Source: Podochytrium sp. JEL0797 (Eukaryota; Chytridiomycota; Chytridiomycetes; Chytridiales; Chytriomycetaceae). Taken from it: 64,000 nucleotides of DNA. Both the position numbers and the translations under genes were made by a program. The DNA is taken from contig JADGJG010000010.1 in the NCBI GenBank assembly GCA_027596195.1, positions 1-64,000 of the forward strand, read 5' to 3'. The notes under the pieces are model-generated. The model was not told the DNA's origin, did not search any database, and was given only the letters and a program-made list of their open reading frames with translations. This document shows positions 33,589 to 46,136 of this stretch, one piece after another. Position 1 is the first letter of the stretch; every line of letters begins with the position of its first letter.

Positions 33589-35797
33589 ATGCTCCAATTA
33601 ATTTCTACCGCCCAGGCTGACATCTCCCCTGAAATTCCTCTTGAATTCTACGAGGCAAACATCAAGCACGTATCGACTACAGAAGAAGCCCAAGAAATGG
33701 AGCCGCAAGATTCCGGGGACTCTGTTCGGGTTCCGCTGACAAAGACCGAATTCGGCCTCGTCTACACTGCCTTGCTGTTGTCGATATTTCTTGCAAGCTT
33801 GGACCAAACTATTGTTGCGACGGCTTTGAAGGCCATTACGCTTGACTTTGGGAATCAGGAATTGGTTCCGTGGATAGGTATTTTGCGAGCAGAGATTTTG
33901 GAGGAGGGATCAACTTCAGAAATTTCTGACCTGTCCGCTTTTTTTTCAGGATCCGCATATTTGCTCACTGCCGCCCCATTCGGCACACTTTACGGTAAAC
34001 TTGCTGATATCTTTGGTCGCAAGTGGGTGAGCAAATTTGTTGAAAAAATATCCACACACGCCAGGGCCAGTCAACTCACTTCAAAATTAAGGTTTTCGTG
34101 TTTGCGATTACAGTCTTTGAACTCGGGAGTCTCCTCTGTGCTGTGGCTACTTCTATGCCGTTTTTGATTATTGGGAGGTAGGTACATAAGCTTTACCGAA
34201 AAAATGGGATTTAGACGAAAGGGAATTTTAACTCTCATCCCCCTTCATTTAGAGCAGTTGCGGGCGTGGGCGGTGGAGGAATCTTCTCCATGGTTATGAT
34301 CATCGTTTCGGATATCGTGAGCATCCGCGACCGAGGGTACGTGGGCTTTTTTTAACCCCCCCCCCCAGCAATATGCTCGCGACTTCACGTGAATGGTCTA
34401 TGTTTGTGACTTCGATAACTGACTGTTTATCAACAGAAAATACCAAGGACTCATCGGCGCCGTGTTTGGCCTCTCGTCCGCTCTCGCTCCCTTGCTCGGA
34501 GGAACGTTCTCCGAATACGTGACGTGGAGATGGTGTTTCTTCATTAACTTGCCGTTGGGTGCCGTCACATTAATGATTGTGATTTTCTGTTTGAACTTTT
34601 TGTCCGAAAAAGGGTCCATGATGGACAAACTCGCGAGAGTGGATTTCCTTGGTGCTGCCGTCTTGTTCGCAGGTAAATCAAAATGTTAAGTCTGTTTGCG
34701 GTGTTCTCCTTACTAATATTCGCGTGCAGCCATCATTTGTTTGATAACGCCACTTCAACTCGGAGGCTCCATTTGGGCATGGGACGCTCCTGGAACCATC
34801 GTCATGTTTGCGTGTTGTCCTTTCCTCTTTGCACTGTTTACCTACGTCGAATGCAAGATTTCCAAAGAGCCCATTATTCCACCAAGCCTCTTTGTCAACG
34901 TTTCGGTGCCGGCGCTCTTGATCATTGCCCTCGCCCTTGGTGCTGTTCAACTGGCTGGAGTGTACTACATTTCGCTGTTCTTCCAAGTCGTTTATGGTTC
35001 TTCAGCGACTCAAGCGGGGCTTAAAATCATTCCCATCGTGTTGGGTGTCATGACGCTTTCAATCTCCAGCGGATTGCTTGTGACGCATTTTGGTAATTCT
35101 GAAGGCCTCGAAGTTAATAATCATTCGACTAATGCATGCTTTTTCTCATGCGACAGGAACGTACAAGCATTTCTTTTTCATTGGTCCTTCTTTGATGATC
35201 ACGGGAATCGCCCTCGTCTCACACCTCACGGGCAGCTCCAGCGTTGCCCAGCAGTACGTTTTCTTGGCCATCTTTGGATTTGGGATTGGGTGCATGACGC
35301 AGCTTCGTATTATCGCGTTGCAAGCTTCAATCCCGGTGGAGCTGATTGCTGTTGGCACAGCCGTGAGCCAAACCAGTTATTCTCTTGGAAGGTACAACAT
35401 TGGGATATTGGCTTCCAATCATACTCATCCTTCACCTTTCAGCGCGATTGGAATCGCCATCACGGGAACCGTCTTCAACAATGTTGCCGCCACAAACACG
35501 GCGAGTGACTCGGTCCTGCAATGCATGATTCTGCAGTTCAACAAGGAAGGAATCGCGGCATCGACTGGAGAGGTTCTTTCTCTTTTGGAGCTCTTGAATT
35601 CTCTCCCAACCAACACCAGCGTCGCGCAAGCAACGGAGGAATTGGTAATGGGGTTCAATGGCGCGTTCAAAACGGCGTATTTGTGTCTTTTGCCATACGC
35701 GTTGATTATTTTGGGATGTGCGTTTTTTGTGAAGCAGTTCAAGCTCGGGAAAGCTGTCAAGGAGGTGATTGAGGATGGAGAGGACTTTGTGGTGTAA
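33589..35797 (+). CDS. DHA2-family MFS drug:H+ antiporter, paralogue 3
   Basis: Eight exons (33589-33877, 33950-34026, 34092-34177, 34253-34336, 34437-34672, 34730-35092, 35157-35391, 35443-35797) give 574 aa. It keeps [25 protein letters not shown] and [17 protein letters not shown]. It has introns at the ancestral sites plus additional ones around 34673 and 35392 that the other two paralogues lack. It stands alone 10 kb from the tandem pair, separated by unrelated genes. Inferred role: proton-driven efflux at the plasma or vacuolar membrane, substrate unknown. Confidence 0.9.
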
Positions 35798-36148
35798 TCA
35801 TATCTTGTAAATGAAAAATATATAAATTGTACATCTCAGGTGAAAGCGTAATATAAAAGGATATTGAGTCGGGAGAGGAGGGGTTCGATTTGCCGCTTTG
35901 GAGTGACCTTTTCGTTTCATTCCGTAAATTGTGATTTGTGGTTGCTGACGAATGATGAAATTTAAGCATGAAATGAAAAAATCACCTCATGGATCAAATA
36001 AAAACATGCAGTGCCGTTAAAGGAAAATAGAGGGGGTGATCGCGTCGTCGCGCGTGTTTGTTTTGATCCTGTCAAATTTGACAGCTATTTTTTTTCTTCG
36101 TCGTGGCATGCATCCTCGAAATTCCATTTGAACAACTCTCTTATCAAA
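35798..36148. other. Intergenic, no gene recognised
   Basis: About 350 AT-rich bases between transporter 3 and the first alkaline ceramidase. Only candidate 3'-end and promoter sequence is seen. Confidence 0.5.
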
Positions 36149-37222
36149 ATGGGGTTCGGTCTCCGTCCTGCTGGCAATCAAGGATACTGGGGGTAAGTTG
36201 GTTTTGCATGTCGCAGCGCGCCGCCCCAATTCCGAACTTGCCCGTCGCTGTCGAAACTAACCCCCAAATAATAGGAACACAACCTCTTCTCTCGACTGGT
36301 GTGAAGAGAACTATGTCATCAGTACATATGTTGGCGAGTTCTGGAATACTGCTTCCAACGTCTTCTTTATTCTGGCCATGGTCGCTGGGATCCAAAGTTT
36401 GAAGCGAATCGGCGTCACGGAGACTCGTGGATACCTTGCATTTGTCAGCACAGGCGTGATTGGGGTGGGATCTGCGTTGTTTCACGGCACATTGTGGTAT
36501 GTATTCTTGTTTTCTCTTCCCGCTCTTTATTCTTACAAAAAAACCAGGTATTCCACTCAAATGATGGACGAGCTGCCCATGGTGATTGTGAGTACCAACA
36601 CGCGTTTCCATTCAGGCACTAAAACTCGTTCACAACGCGATTTCAGGGATTATGCCTCCAACTCTACTGCATGCTCCTCATCTTCCCCGCCGCCAACACA
36701 CAGCCATACCCAATCATTTACGGATCAATCATCTCGCTGACCGCAGCCTTCGTTTCAATCCTCTACCTATGGAACCAGAACCCCGTATTTCACGAAGTCT
36801 GCATCGCTATCCTCGCAGCCACCATGATGTTTCTGACACCATTTCATATCCACCACCTCCGCAACCAACACCCGCAAGTCTCTCCACACCTCCCGGGCCT
36901 CTTCAAAATCTACTTCACCCCCGTCGCCAGCATCATTATCGGGTTCGCGTTGTGGGGGATAGAAAATAACTATTGCGAGTCGTTTCGCGCGTGGAGAGAG
37001 ACGGTGGGGTTTCCGTGGAGTGTGTTGAGCGAGTTTCATGTGTATTGGCATTTTGGGAGCGCGTTGAGTGTGTATTTGACGAATTTGAGGGTTTGTTGGA
37101 TGAGGGAGTTGGCGAAGGGACGGGAGGATGTGGTGGTGGTGTTTTGGGGTGGGGTGTTTGCGACTCTGGAGAGGAAGGAAACGATGGAGCAAGGGAGATG
37201 GCAGAGCAAAAAGAGCGTTTAA
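36149..37222 (+). CDS. Alkaline ceramidase, copy 1
   Basis: Four exons (36149-36192, 36275-36496, 36548-36587, 36647-37222) give 293 aa. It starts MGFGLRPAGNQGYWG and has the ceramidase signature SSLDWCEENYVISTYVGEFW. The metal and catalytic segments are VGSALFHGTLWYSTQMMDE (Ser, His, Asp) and EFHVYWHFGSA (two His). Seven hydrophobic spans are present. It hydrolyses (phyto)ceramide to sphingoid base and fatty acid in the ER or Golgi membrane, like yeast YPC1/YDC1. A paralogue is encoded tail to tail; the stop codons are 15 bases apart. Confidence 0.93.
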
Positions 37223-37237
37223 TCAATCCAAATGAAA

Positions 37238-38229
37238 TCATACCCGTTTCTTTCCCTCGTTTGTCCTCAATTTCGAAAACAATCCACCCCAAAACACCAG
37301 CTCGACGTCCTCGCGTCCCTTCACAACCTCCGTCATATAACAGACTCTCAAATTGGTCGTGTATACACTCAACGCGCTTCCAAAATGCCACCACACGTGA
37401 AACTCGCTGACAACGCTCCACGGCAATCCCACCGATTGTCTCCAAGACCGAAACAGCTCGCAATTGTTGTTTTCGATTCCCCACAGGACAAAGCCGATAA
37501 GGATGCTGAAGAAGCTGATTGTGCAGGAGCGCCAGAGGGTGGGGATGAGAGGTTTGAGGTGGGGATGGCTGGTAGGGAGGTGGTACACTTGGTATGGGTT
37601 CAGGAATGTGACTGATACGACTATCAAGGCGAAGCAGACTTCGTGGAAGACGGGGTCTTTGTTCAACAGGTATAGAAGCGAGATTGCAGTTGCAACAAAC
37701 AACAGGACGAGCGCGTACACGGTCGCGTGTTTACTGGAGGATGGGAAGACGAGGAGCACGCAGTATAACTGCATACAGACTCCGAAGACCATTGGGAGTT
37801 CATCCATCATTTGAGCGGAGTACCTGTGCAATGTGGGTATCAGAGAGCGCTGTCATCCAGCGAGAGTGCGGCGAAACTTACCACATCGTACCATGGAACA
37901 GCGCCGATCCAACTCCAATCACCCCTGTACTGATAAATGCAAGGTATCCCCTCCATTTGGTGATGCCGATTTGATTCAAATATCGCATCCCGTTGATCAT
38001 GGCAACTACGTAAAAGATACAGGACACCGTATTCCAGAACTCGGCAACGTAAGCGCTTACGACATAGTTCGATTCACACCAATCTAAGGAGGAGGTGACA
38101 GGCCTGGGTGAACATTCAGGCGATCAACCAATCGCGGCAAAGACATCACCATGCTCAGAGGGAATAAGCAAGAGGGTACACGCACCCCCAGTATCCTTCG
38201 TTGCCGGAGGGGAGGAGTCCATGGCCCAT
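37238..38229 (-). CDS. Alkaline ceramidase, copy 2 (convergent paralogue)
   Basis: Three exons on the minus strand (38229-38186, 38103-37882, 37823-37238) give 283 aa. Exons 1 and 2 have the same lengths and phases as copy 1 (44 and 222 nt); the third intron of copy 1, after DELPMV, is absent. Motifs kept: SSLDWCESNYVVSAYVAEFW, VGSALFHGTMWYSAQMMDE, EFHVWWHFGSA. The predicted catalysis is the same, with possible difference in ceramide chain or location. The two genes form an inverted duplicate meeting at their 3' ends, so their transcripts very likely overlap in antisense. Confidence 0.92.
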
Positions 38230-38547
38230 GTTGAGATGTGGGATTTCAAAAGAGATTTTTTGGCACTGCCACGCCTTGGCATGTAAACTAATTCCGAAAA
38301 CGAACTGAAAGAATAGGAAAATTAGTGAAAGTTGAGAAAGAAAGTTAATGCGAGAAGTCTTTCGCATCTCGATAGATTTGATTGATTCGAGAATGGGAGA
38401 CTTCCCAATTTCTCCGTTCACCCCCCTTCTTCCCTACAAAGAGGGCAATAAGGTGGCAAAGCTCGGTGTTTGATGAGCAGCTAGCGATCAGGATGAAAAG
38501 TCCATGACACCGAGGTTCGCGAGATTCCGCAAATTCTGGAATCGAAA
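38230..38547. other. Intergenic divergent region
   Basis: About 320 bases between the second ceramidase (minus) and the MCM-binding protein gene (plus). No gene was recognised; it is the likely shared promoter area. Confidence 0.45.
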
Positions 38548-41081
38548 ATGACGGCTAAAAAACGCGATCTCAACCAAGTTGGTCCTTACTGTTCCAAAGC
38601 CGCAGATGTTAATCTCTTTCAACATCTCCCCGCTGCCAATCCTCAAAAAACAAAAAAAAGCACAGTTTGTCCGAAGACTTTCGCACCAAGCAAAAAAAAA
38701 TCAAAACAAACTGAATCGATGCTTGCCTCTCCCCTCGCCCATCTCTCCCAGCTCATTGCTGCCAATGGCGGAAGTAAGTCCATCGCACTGCTAATACCCC
38801 TGTTGGCTTCCACTAACACACTCTGGCAGAGTTGGACCAGGCCCAAGAGCAGTTCCAAGCTGCCGTTTCGGCTGCGGAAACCGGCACCCAGGCGGTACAT
38901 TTCTCTGCTTCGAACTACTCTCTATGCTCTCATACTGATACTGATCCCAACAGATCCCACCCCTCTCTGCCTCCTCGCCCAGTGGTTCGCTGGTCCGGTT
39001 CCGCGCAATGGTCCAAGACAACGGCTTCTCTCCGCAAATCTACATGGCCGATCTGAACATTGTCAATGTCGAAACGGGTGAAAAGGTACCGTCCCTTTCT
39101 TTGATCCAAACTCATCTCACTAAATATTGAATCAGAAAACCGTCTCCTGCCACTTTGGCGACCGGGTACCTCTCGTTGCAGAGCCCAACTCGAAGTGGAT
39201 CGTCGATGAATCCGCCAACGATTTCATGTTTGGAAAGTACGGCCAAAAGACCCCACTGTTCTGCGTGGCTTTGCCCGCGGAAACAACCTGGGCTGCGAAA
39301 TCGAATTCCCAGGCTGAGTTGGAGCAAGAGTTTGCGGCAATGAATGTCGATGGTGAGCGGTTTGGCGTTGTAGAAATCTCTGCTCATGTTTTTCATCCGC
39401 TGCAGAAGCCAAGCAATCGCAAAACATCCACGTTGCGAGAAAAGTCTGCCACCCCACAGAGAGACCTGCTATCGTCAAAATCTACGGGAACGAACCCACA
39501 GAGCTGCAGCTGGGAGCCATTGTCGACTTTGTTGGAATTCTGGAGCTGCCCGAAACCGCTGTCGACGAAATGGAAACTGCAGAAGCACCCGTTGACACAA
39601 CGTATGCAAATTGTCTCTGCAATACCATTTTCGTTGCCCTAATTGTCGAAATAACGTCCTCAGAAACAATGCGTATCTGATTCACGACGAGATGGAGCCT
39701 TTTGAGAAGATTCCAATCATCCATGCCGTGTTTTACGAGCCCGTTTCGCCCCTCGCACACCCATTGCAATACGTTTCTGGCAGAGATGTGTCTGCTCGTG
39801 AAATGACGCTACAGTATCTGCTCCCTTCCGTTCTTGGCGACACTCTCGCCGCCGAATATCTTCTGGTCCACATGGTCACCAAAATGTGAGTTGCACACAC
39901 TTGACCAATTAACCCATTCCCACTATTAAACTCACTTGAATCTCTCGCTTTCAAGGCGCATGCGTACCGAATCTATCCAAACTGGAAACGTCCCCATGAA
40001 CCTTTCGAACCTACCAACTCCCGCCGCCGCCACCACTCTCCAACACACCCTCGAATCCCTCCTCCCGCGCGTGCGCACAATCCCGCTTACTGTCGAGTAC
40101 CTGAACACGAAGCGCATGGCGCCCGGCGTGTTTGTGAGCCGCGAGGCGTGGAAGGAGATGCATGGCCGGCCTGCTGAGACTGAGGGGGGTGCGGTTGTTG
40201 TGAATGAGAAGGAGTTGGCGGTGTATGGACTTGTGTCGGGGGAATTGATGGTTCCGGATAGGACGTGTGTTGTTGTGGATGAGGTTGGGATGGACAGTGG
40301 GGTGTTGAAGGAGCAAGGTTCGTGTTGTACCCCTATTCTCTCTCTCGCGAGTCATGATTGATTCTAATTTTTATTGCTCTTGAAAGGTGTTATCAACGTT
40401 CGCCAGCTCAACGATTTGATTACGTTTGCGGAGCTCCCGTTCGCGGTTGGAGGTGGGAATGACAGTCCTGACTTTTCGGCAGGCAAATTGCTTGTCGATT
40501 TTGGAGTTTTGGTGTTGAGTCAGGCCAAGTGCATGTTTGATGTGAGTGCAGCTTCGTTCTTCGAACAAGAGAAGTTGGCATCTGACCGATTTATTTTATC
40601 TTCTTGTTTCTCAGATCAAATGCGTTGTGCCTGTTCAACCGGCCCCCGAACATGCAGTTCCTTCTGTCGAGAACGCGGCGCGTGTGTCTGAGGAGGACAT
40701 GAACACCATGCGCGCGTACCTTGGGGCCGTGTTGAGATGCGACGCGTACACCGTTTCTGAAGAAATGAATGAGGTTTCTAGCTTGTTTTCTTTCCCTTTT
40801 TTCGCACCTAACGCGTTTGATCTTTTTGTAAACAGACCTTGACTGCATTCTTTATGACGCAACGCAAGCAATCGCAGGCCAAAGGCGAAAAGTTGTACAC
40901 CCAAGACGCGTTCATGCTGCGGATGGAAATTGCGCGAGCCTTGACTCTTTTGGCGGGTGGCGATGAGTTGACGATGGAGGCGTGGAATAAGAGTGGTGAA
41001 ATGGAGGCGGAGCGGTTGGCGAGGGTGGAGCGGGTGGGAAAGAAGGGGGGGAAGGGGGAGGAGGAGGTGGTTCAGAGATGA
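38548..41081 (+). CDS. MCMBP: Mini-chromosome maintenance complex-binding protein
   Basis: Ten exons (38548-38773, 38830-38894, 38954-39085, 39136-39352, 39406-39601, 39664-39885, 39956-40317, 40387-40541, 40615-40773, 40836-41081) give 659 aa. A second Met at 38719 (MLASPLAHLSQL) gives 602 aa and fits the human N terminus better; the Lys-rich extension before it may be leader. Diagnostic matches: LVRFRAMVQDNGFSPQIYM, the F-CVALPAETTW segment, and LLPSVLGDTLAAEYLLVHMV. MCMBP (plant ETG1) binds and unloads MCM2-7, aiding replication and sister cohesion in the nucleus. Human MCMBP is about 640 aa. Most yeasts lack it, so its retention fits an early-diverging fungus. Confidence 0.92.
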
Positions 41082-41215
41082 AAATGGTGGCTGATTTAGG
41101 AGAGCTGCATTGTATTTATTTTTTTGAAAGGGGTGTTGGAAAGCGACAAATCGAAGTGGTCGAATACAAACAAAAAGACTCGGAAAAAAATAATCGCGTC
41201 CGATAACCAGAAATC

Positions 41216-44200
41216 ATGTCCATCGCATCGGCCATCCACACGTGAGGAGTCTTGCATTCATTGCAGAATGCGGTTTCTCAAACTAGGCGTCTCAACCGAT
41301 TTGGTTCGGATTGGTTTTTTTTGACAGGCGCACATTTGGAATCAGCCAAACATTCTCCAAAGACAACCTGTATTATATCGACGAAGGAACCATCGTGTTT
41401 CCTGCCGGAAGCAATATCGTCGGTGAGCCTGTAGATGAAAAAGCCCCAGCGTGATTCGCTAAAAAGTCGCGTCGCTGACCAACCAAAATAGTCGCGGATA
41501 TTGATCAAAAAGTCCAAAAATTCGTCATCTCTTCCGAAGTCTGTGAATCCATTTCAGCGTTCAGTGTGTCAGCGGACAAACATATTTTCGCGGTCGCTGA
41601 AAAAACCGCCACGAAGCCTTCGATCGCAATTTACGATGCGCAGATTTATCGAAAACGACGAACGTTGAATCCTTTGACTGAGACGCAAGGCGTTTCAAAG
41701 GTGTGTTGCGCTCGAAATTGACTCTTTGATATAACCTCCGTCCTCGGTCTTCAGGAATTCACGAGCTTAGCCTTCTCTTCAGACACAAAATACATTCTCG
41801 CCCAATTAGGTCCCCCCGAATGGATCCTACACTACTACGCGTGGGAAAAGGGGAAAATCCTCGCTACCGTTGCGGTGAACCCGCCAAAAAGCAATTCGAA
41901 AAAGGGACACGTGGTGGAAGTTGGGTTGTGTCCTACGGACGGGTGTCAATTGAGTGTCGTGGGCAACACGTTTTTTAGGATTTATCGGTATTCGGAGGGG
42001 AGTTTGACACAGGTTTATGAGATGGTGGCGAGCGAAGGGGTAAAAATTGTGCAACGCCGTTTTTTCAAATTCACTCTGAACGCTTCGTGGTTCTCTCCCC
42101 CTACATTAGGAATCCTTTCTCTGCCATTCCTGGATCGCCGGTGAACGCATCGCAATCGGAACTTCCACCTCCCGCATCCTCATCACTAACAACCAAAAAA
42201 TGCATCAAACCATTTCCATCGACTCAAACGACATGTCACCCACCACGACTGGAATCACATCCCTGCGCGCGACTTCGAAAGGGTTCATTGCCGCGGGACA
42301 GTTTGGGAGTGTGCAGTTGTTTGAGAAAACGTTTGATCCTGTGACGCGGGAGGACGTGTATTTGTGTGGTGTTAAGATTCCGCTTCCGCAGGGTGTGGAG
42401 GGGGGAAATGTGTTGATAAGGGGCATGGCTGTGAGTGGGACGGAGGGGAGCATGATTTTGCAGACGGAGGCGAATGCGTTGTTGAGGGTGCAGTTGGGTG
42501 GGGTTGAGTTGAAGGTATAGCCGTATTTTTCACGTGTGTCTGTCTTCACTAATACGTGTTTTCTCACTGTGTGGTTAGCAAACCGCCGACATTGAATTCG
42601 ACCACGTCCTCCCTGCCTTCCACCACGGCGCCATCACCTCCCTCGACGTGTGTATCCGCAAACCGCTCCTCATTTCATGCAGCACGGATAAATCCGTGCG
42701 AATCTGGAATTACCTTACGGGTGAATGCGAGCTGTGCAAGTACTTTTCGGAAGAAGCCACGAGTGTGGCGATTCATCCTTCGGGGTTGTACGTGTTGATT
42801 GGGTTCGGGGATAAATTGAGACTCATGAATGTGTTGATTGATGATTTTCGGCCGTTTAAAGAGTTTGGGATTCGCGCGTGTCGTGAGGTTTGAAGCGGGG
42901 CGATTTTCTCTACTTTTCCTAAACTAAGGAATAGGCTTGTTTCTCCAACGGCGGCCATCTCTTCGCAGCCGCGCATGGAAACATTATCCAACTCTACTCT
43001 GTCTGGTCATTTGAAAACGTGGCCAACTTCAAAGGTCACAATGGCAAAGTGCGGTCCCTTTACTGGTCGCCAGACGACGCGATCCTCGTGAGTGCCGGGA
43101 CGGATGGAGCAGTGTACAGTTGGGTCACGAAGGATGGTAAACGTGATGGAGAGTATATTTTGAAGAATTGTAGTTATACGAGTGCAGTTTGTACGGGGGA
43201 TGGAAAGAGTTTGTATGCGGTTGGGTCGGATCGGACTTTGAAGGTTGAGTAATGTTTTTGGTTTCAATTCAAATGTTAAACGCGTTGATGTTTTGATGTG
43301 TAGGAAATCACGGACCTTGCCGTATCTTGTCAACTTGATTCTTTAGACACGCTGACTCAAGTCACAATTTCTGGATCTGGGAAGATGATGTTTGCTGGTA
43401 CGTTTGTGAGCCATTCCTTAAATCGCGAAGCTTGCATTTCTCACATGCTTTTTTGTTCCGCCCCCACACAGGAACCTCGCGCGGATGCATCCGCTCCCTC
43501 AAATTCCCACTCACGGGCGAAAACGGCGACTACCAAGAACACCAAGCGCACTCCTCCACCGTGAACCGAATCCGAATGAGCAACTGCGACAACTACCTCT
43601 TCAGCGGTTCGGAAGACGGTACCATCTACATGTTCAAAGTCGCGGACCGCGTGGACCGTGGAGCCATCAAAAGCGATCGCAATTTGACGTATTCGGATGA
43701 GATTTTGATTACAAAGTCGGATCTTGAGGAGAAGACGATTTCGATGGCGGAATTACACAGGTCGTTGGAGGAGTTGAAATTGGAGCATGAGTATCAGCTG
43801 AGGTTGAAGGATATGAATTTTAATGAGAAGATTAAGGTTTGGTTTGTTTTGGTTTGTTACCATTTTTGCTAACGTTGGAATGGATAGGAACTGAATGAGA
43901 AATATACTCAAGAAATAGAGGCACTCAAAATCAGCACTAGCGTGCTGAGAGCAGAGAAAGAAAAGGAAGAAGTGAAGCAAGAAGAAGAGATGGGAACAAT
44001 GCGAGCGAAATTTGGGAATGAACTTCATGTAAAAGTTGCATTTATTTCGAACGCGTGTGTTTGATCAACCTTGTTTCACAGGAAAAAGAGGCAAAGTATA
44101 ACCAAGAACTAATGGAAGAATACGAAAAGTTCCAAGGGCTTCAGGTGAAGTCTGCGAACCTTCAAGAAAGCTGGCAGCGTCAGATGAAAGAATATGACGC

Positions 44201-45582
44201 CGTTACCCAGCGATCCTTGGCACAGGCTCAAAAAGAAGCAGAGGAGCGACTCGGAATCAAACAGCAGGAAATCCAAAAGGTGCGGCTCCCTAGATTTCAA
44301 TTTTTCTTTGACTCGTTTCATTAATCCCCATAAATAGCTCCACACTCAAACACAAGCTCAACTCGCCGAATGCCAAGAAATCGCACTTCAAAACGGCCAA
44401 GATATCGACTCGGAGATTTCATTGATTCAAGGCCGATACGAAAAAAGGCTCCGGAACGAACGAGACGAAGGCGCCCGATTAAAAGGAGAAAGCGGAATCA
44501 TGCGCAAAAAATTCAACACGCTCAACAAAGATATCGAGGACAACAAAAGTGAAGTGTTGAAAATGAAGGACGATGAGCGAAAGTTGAAGTCAGTTATCGC
44601 AATGTTGGAGAAGGAAATCACACACTTCAAGAAAGAGGTTTGTTTACTGCTTTTTGATCGATCAGAACAGTAACATGCGACACTAGATGGCAGACAGAGA
44701 TGAAATGATCCAAGACAAAGAAAGGCGCGTCTACGAACTCAAGAAAAAGAACCAGGAGCTCGAGAAATTCAAATTCGTTCTCGACTTTCGCATCAAAGAA
44801 CTCAAGGAGCAAGTTGAACCGCGCGAAAACGAAATTGCTTTCATGACGGACCAGATTCAAGTGAGAGAGGAGTTTATTCCCTATTGGACTCACGCGTTTT
44901 TTTATAGGATATCAATGAAGAGCTGGGCTTACTCAACAGCCAAAAATCGGGCTTTGAGCACGAGATCAAATCCATGAACGACAAACTGAACGCCCTCAAA
45001 CACGACTACAATTCGCAGCATCGGAAGCTCCACGCAGCCAACCAGTCATTAAAAATGCTCCAAATGGAGCTGCATGACGCGGTCCAATACATTCAGGACC
45101 CTCCGTTATTGAAGGTATATATATGCCGTTGATTTTTGTTTGTGTTTTGTTGTATTGAAGATTCGACCACAGAAATCGGTCAAAAACCTGTTTGACAAAC
45201 ACTGCGCACATGAAGTCGAATCACTCACTCGAGTCGAGGTGGAGCCCGAGGTGCAGGCCGAACATAGTCGGCAGACTGACAACCTTTCTGAAGAAATTCG
45301 GACACTCCGAAAACAAACTGAAAAGAACATTGACCAATATCGTTTGGACGGGATTCTTTCGATGGTTGACAATCAGGGTTTGTTGGAGGAAATAAATGTG
45401 CTGCGCAAGCTTGGGAAACGCGGCGGGAAGGTAAATCTAAGCAGGATGAATCATTTTTTAAGTTTTATTTTATTTATTCGCGCCCCCAACAGAGCGCTGA
45501 CGAGAAAACTCTCAAGCAGCTTAAAAAGGAGAAGGAAAACAAAAGCACGAAACTACCGAGTATTCCAGGAATACGCGCTTGA
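41216..45582 (+). CDS. CFAP57: Cilia- and flagella-associated protein 57 (WDR65) homologue
   Basis: Sixteen exons from 41216-41241 to 45493-45582, all in frame, give 1158 aa (human about 1250). The N-terminal 640 residues form two WD40-like propellers: [55 protein letters not shown] and [13 protein letters not shown] match CFAP57 closely. The C-terminal 500 residues are coiled coil, with the family hallmark [20 protein letters not shown] followed by [17 protein letters not shown]. The protein is an axonemal component that helps dock inner dynein arms. Its intact state implies motile flagellated zoospores. Exon 1 codes only nine residues. Several exons show the C-to-G composition switch described in the findings. 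Confidence 0.93.
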
Positions 45583-45734
45583 CTTTCTCTTTATTCCAAG
45601 TTCCGAATAAACAGAAACCATCCCGTTAAAAATTCCTAAAAAATCTCTCTGAAAATCAACGATTTTTAGCCAATTGGTAACATTTTCGTGGCCAAAAAGT
45701 GAAAGCTCTTTTTTTCAATCACTTAAAAGTAAAA

Positions 45735-46134
45735 TTATATGACTTGATTTGATCCAACCTTCTTTTTGAGGTACATGACATCGTATTCGGATGGAACGCG
45801 TGATTCGGTGATGGTGGGGTCGGGCAGTTTCAAAAGAGGCAAAGGAGATAGGTTCGATACACTCGCGGAAGTAGCGAGAGCCAGACTTGCTTTGGAAGGA
45901 TCCAGGCCAGAATCAAACAAGCAACCTAGGAAAGAAGGTCAACGAAGCGAGTGAAGAACCTTTGGGAAGGGTTTTGGAGTTTGAGGAGCTGGGAGTAGAG
46001 TTGGTGGTGGTGGAGGGACATTTGTCACGGTAGTAGTTTTTGGCGGGTTTAGAGGATTTATCTGGACAAACTGCAGTGACATGAACGCGCTCTTTGTTAT
46101 GAAAGGAAAAAAGAAACGCGGCACGTATTTCCAT
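45735..46134 (-). CDS. Possible small two-exon protein, unrecognised
   Basis: A minus-strand reading from about 46134 (MEIRAAFLFSFHNKE...) can be spliced near 45960 to a second open stretch that reads LFDSGLDPSKASLAL... and ends KKKVGSNQVI at 45735. An alternative start at 46081 gives a proline-rich exon (MSLQFVQINPLNPPKTTTV...) but in the wrong phase for exon 2. Both pieces look protein-like. It lies between the CFAP57 and Doa10 stops, three bases from the latter. The exon structure is uncertain and no family is recognised. Confidence 0.3.
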
Positions 46135-46136
46135 TA

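Noticed and set aside
35883..35893. TTCGATT motif resembling a tRNA T-loop
   Set aside because: No cloverleaf stems or anticodon arm can be drawn around it.
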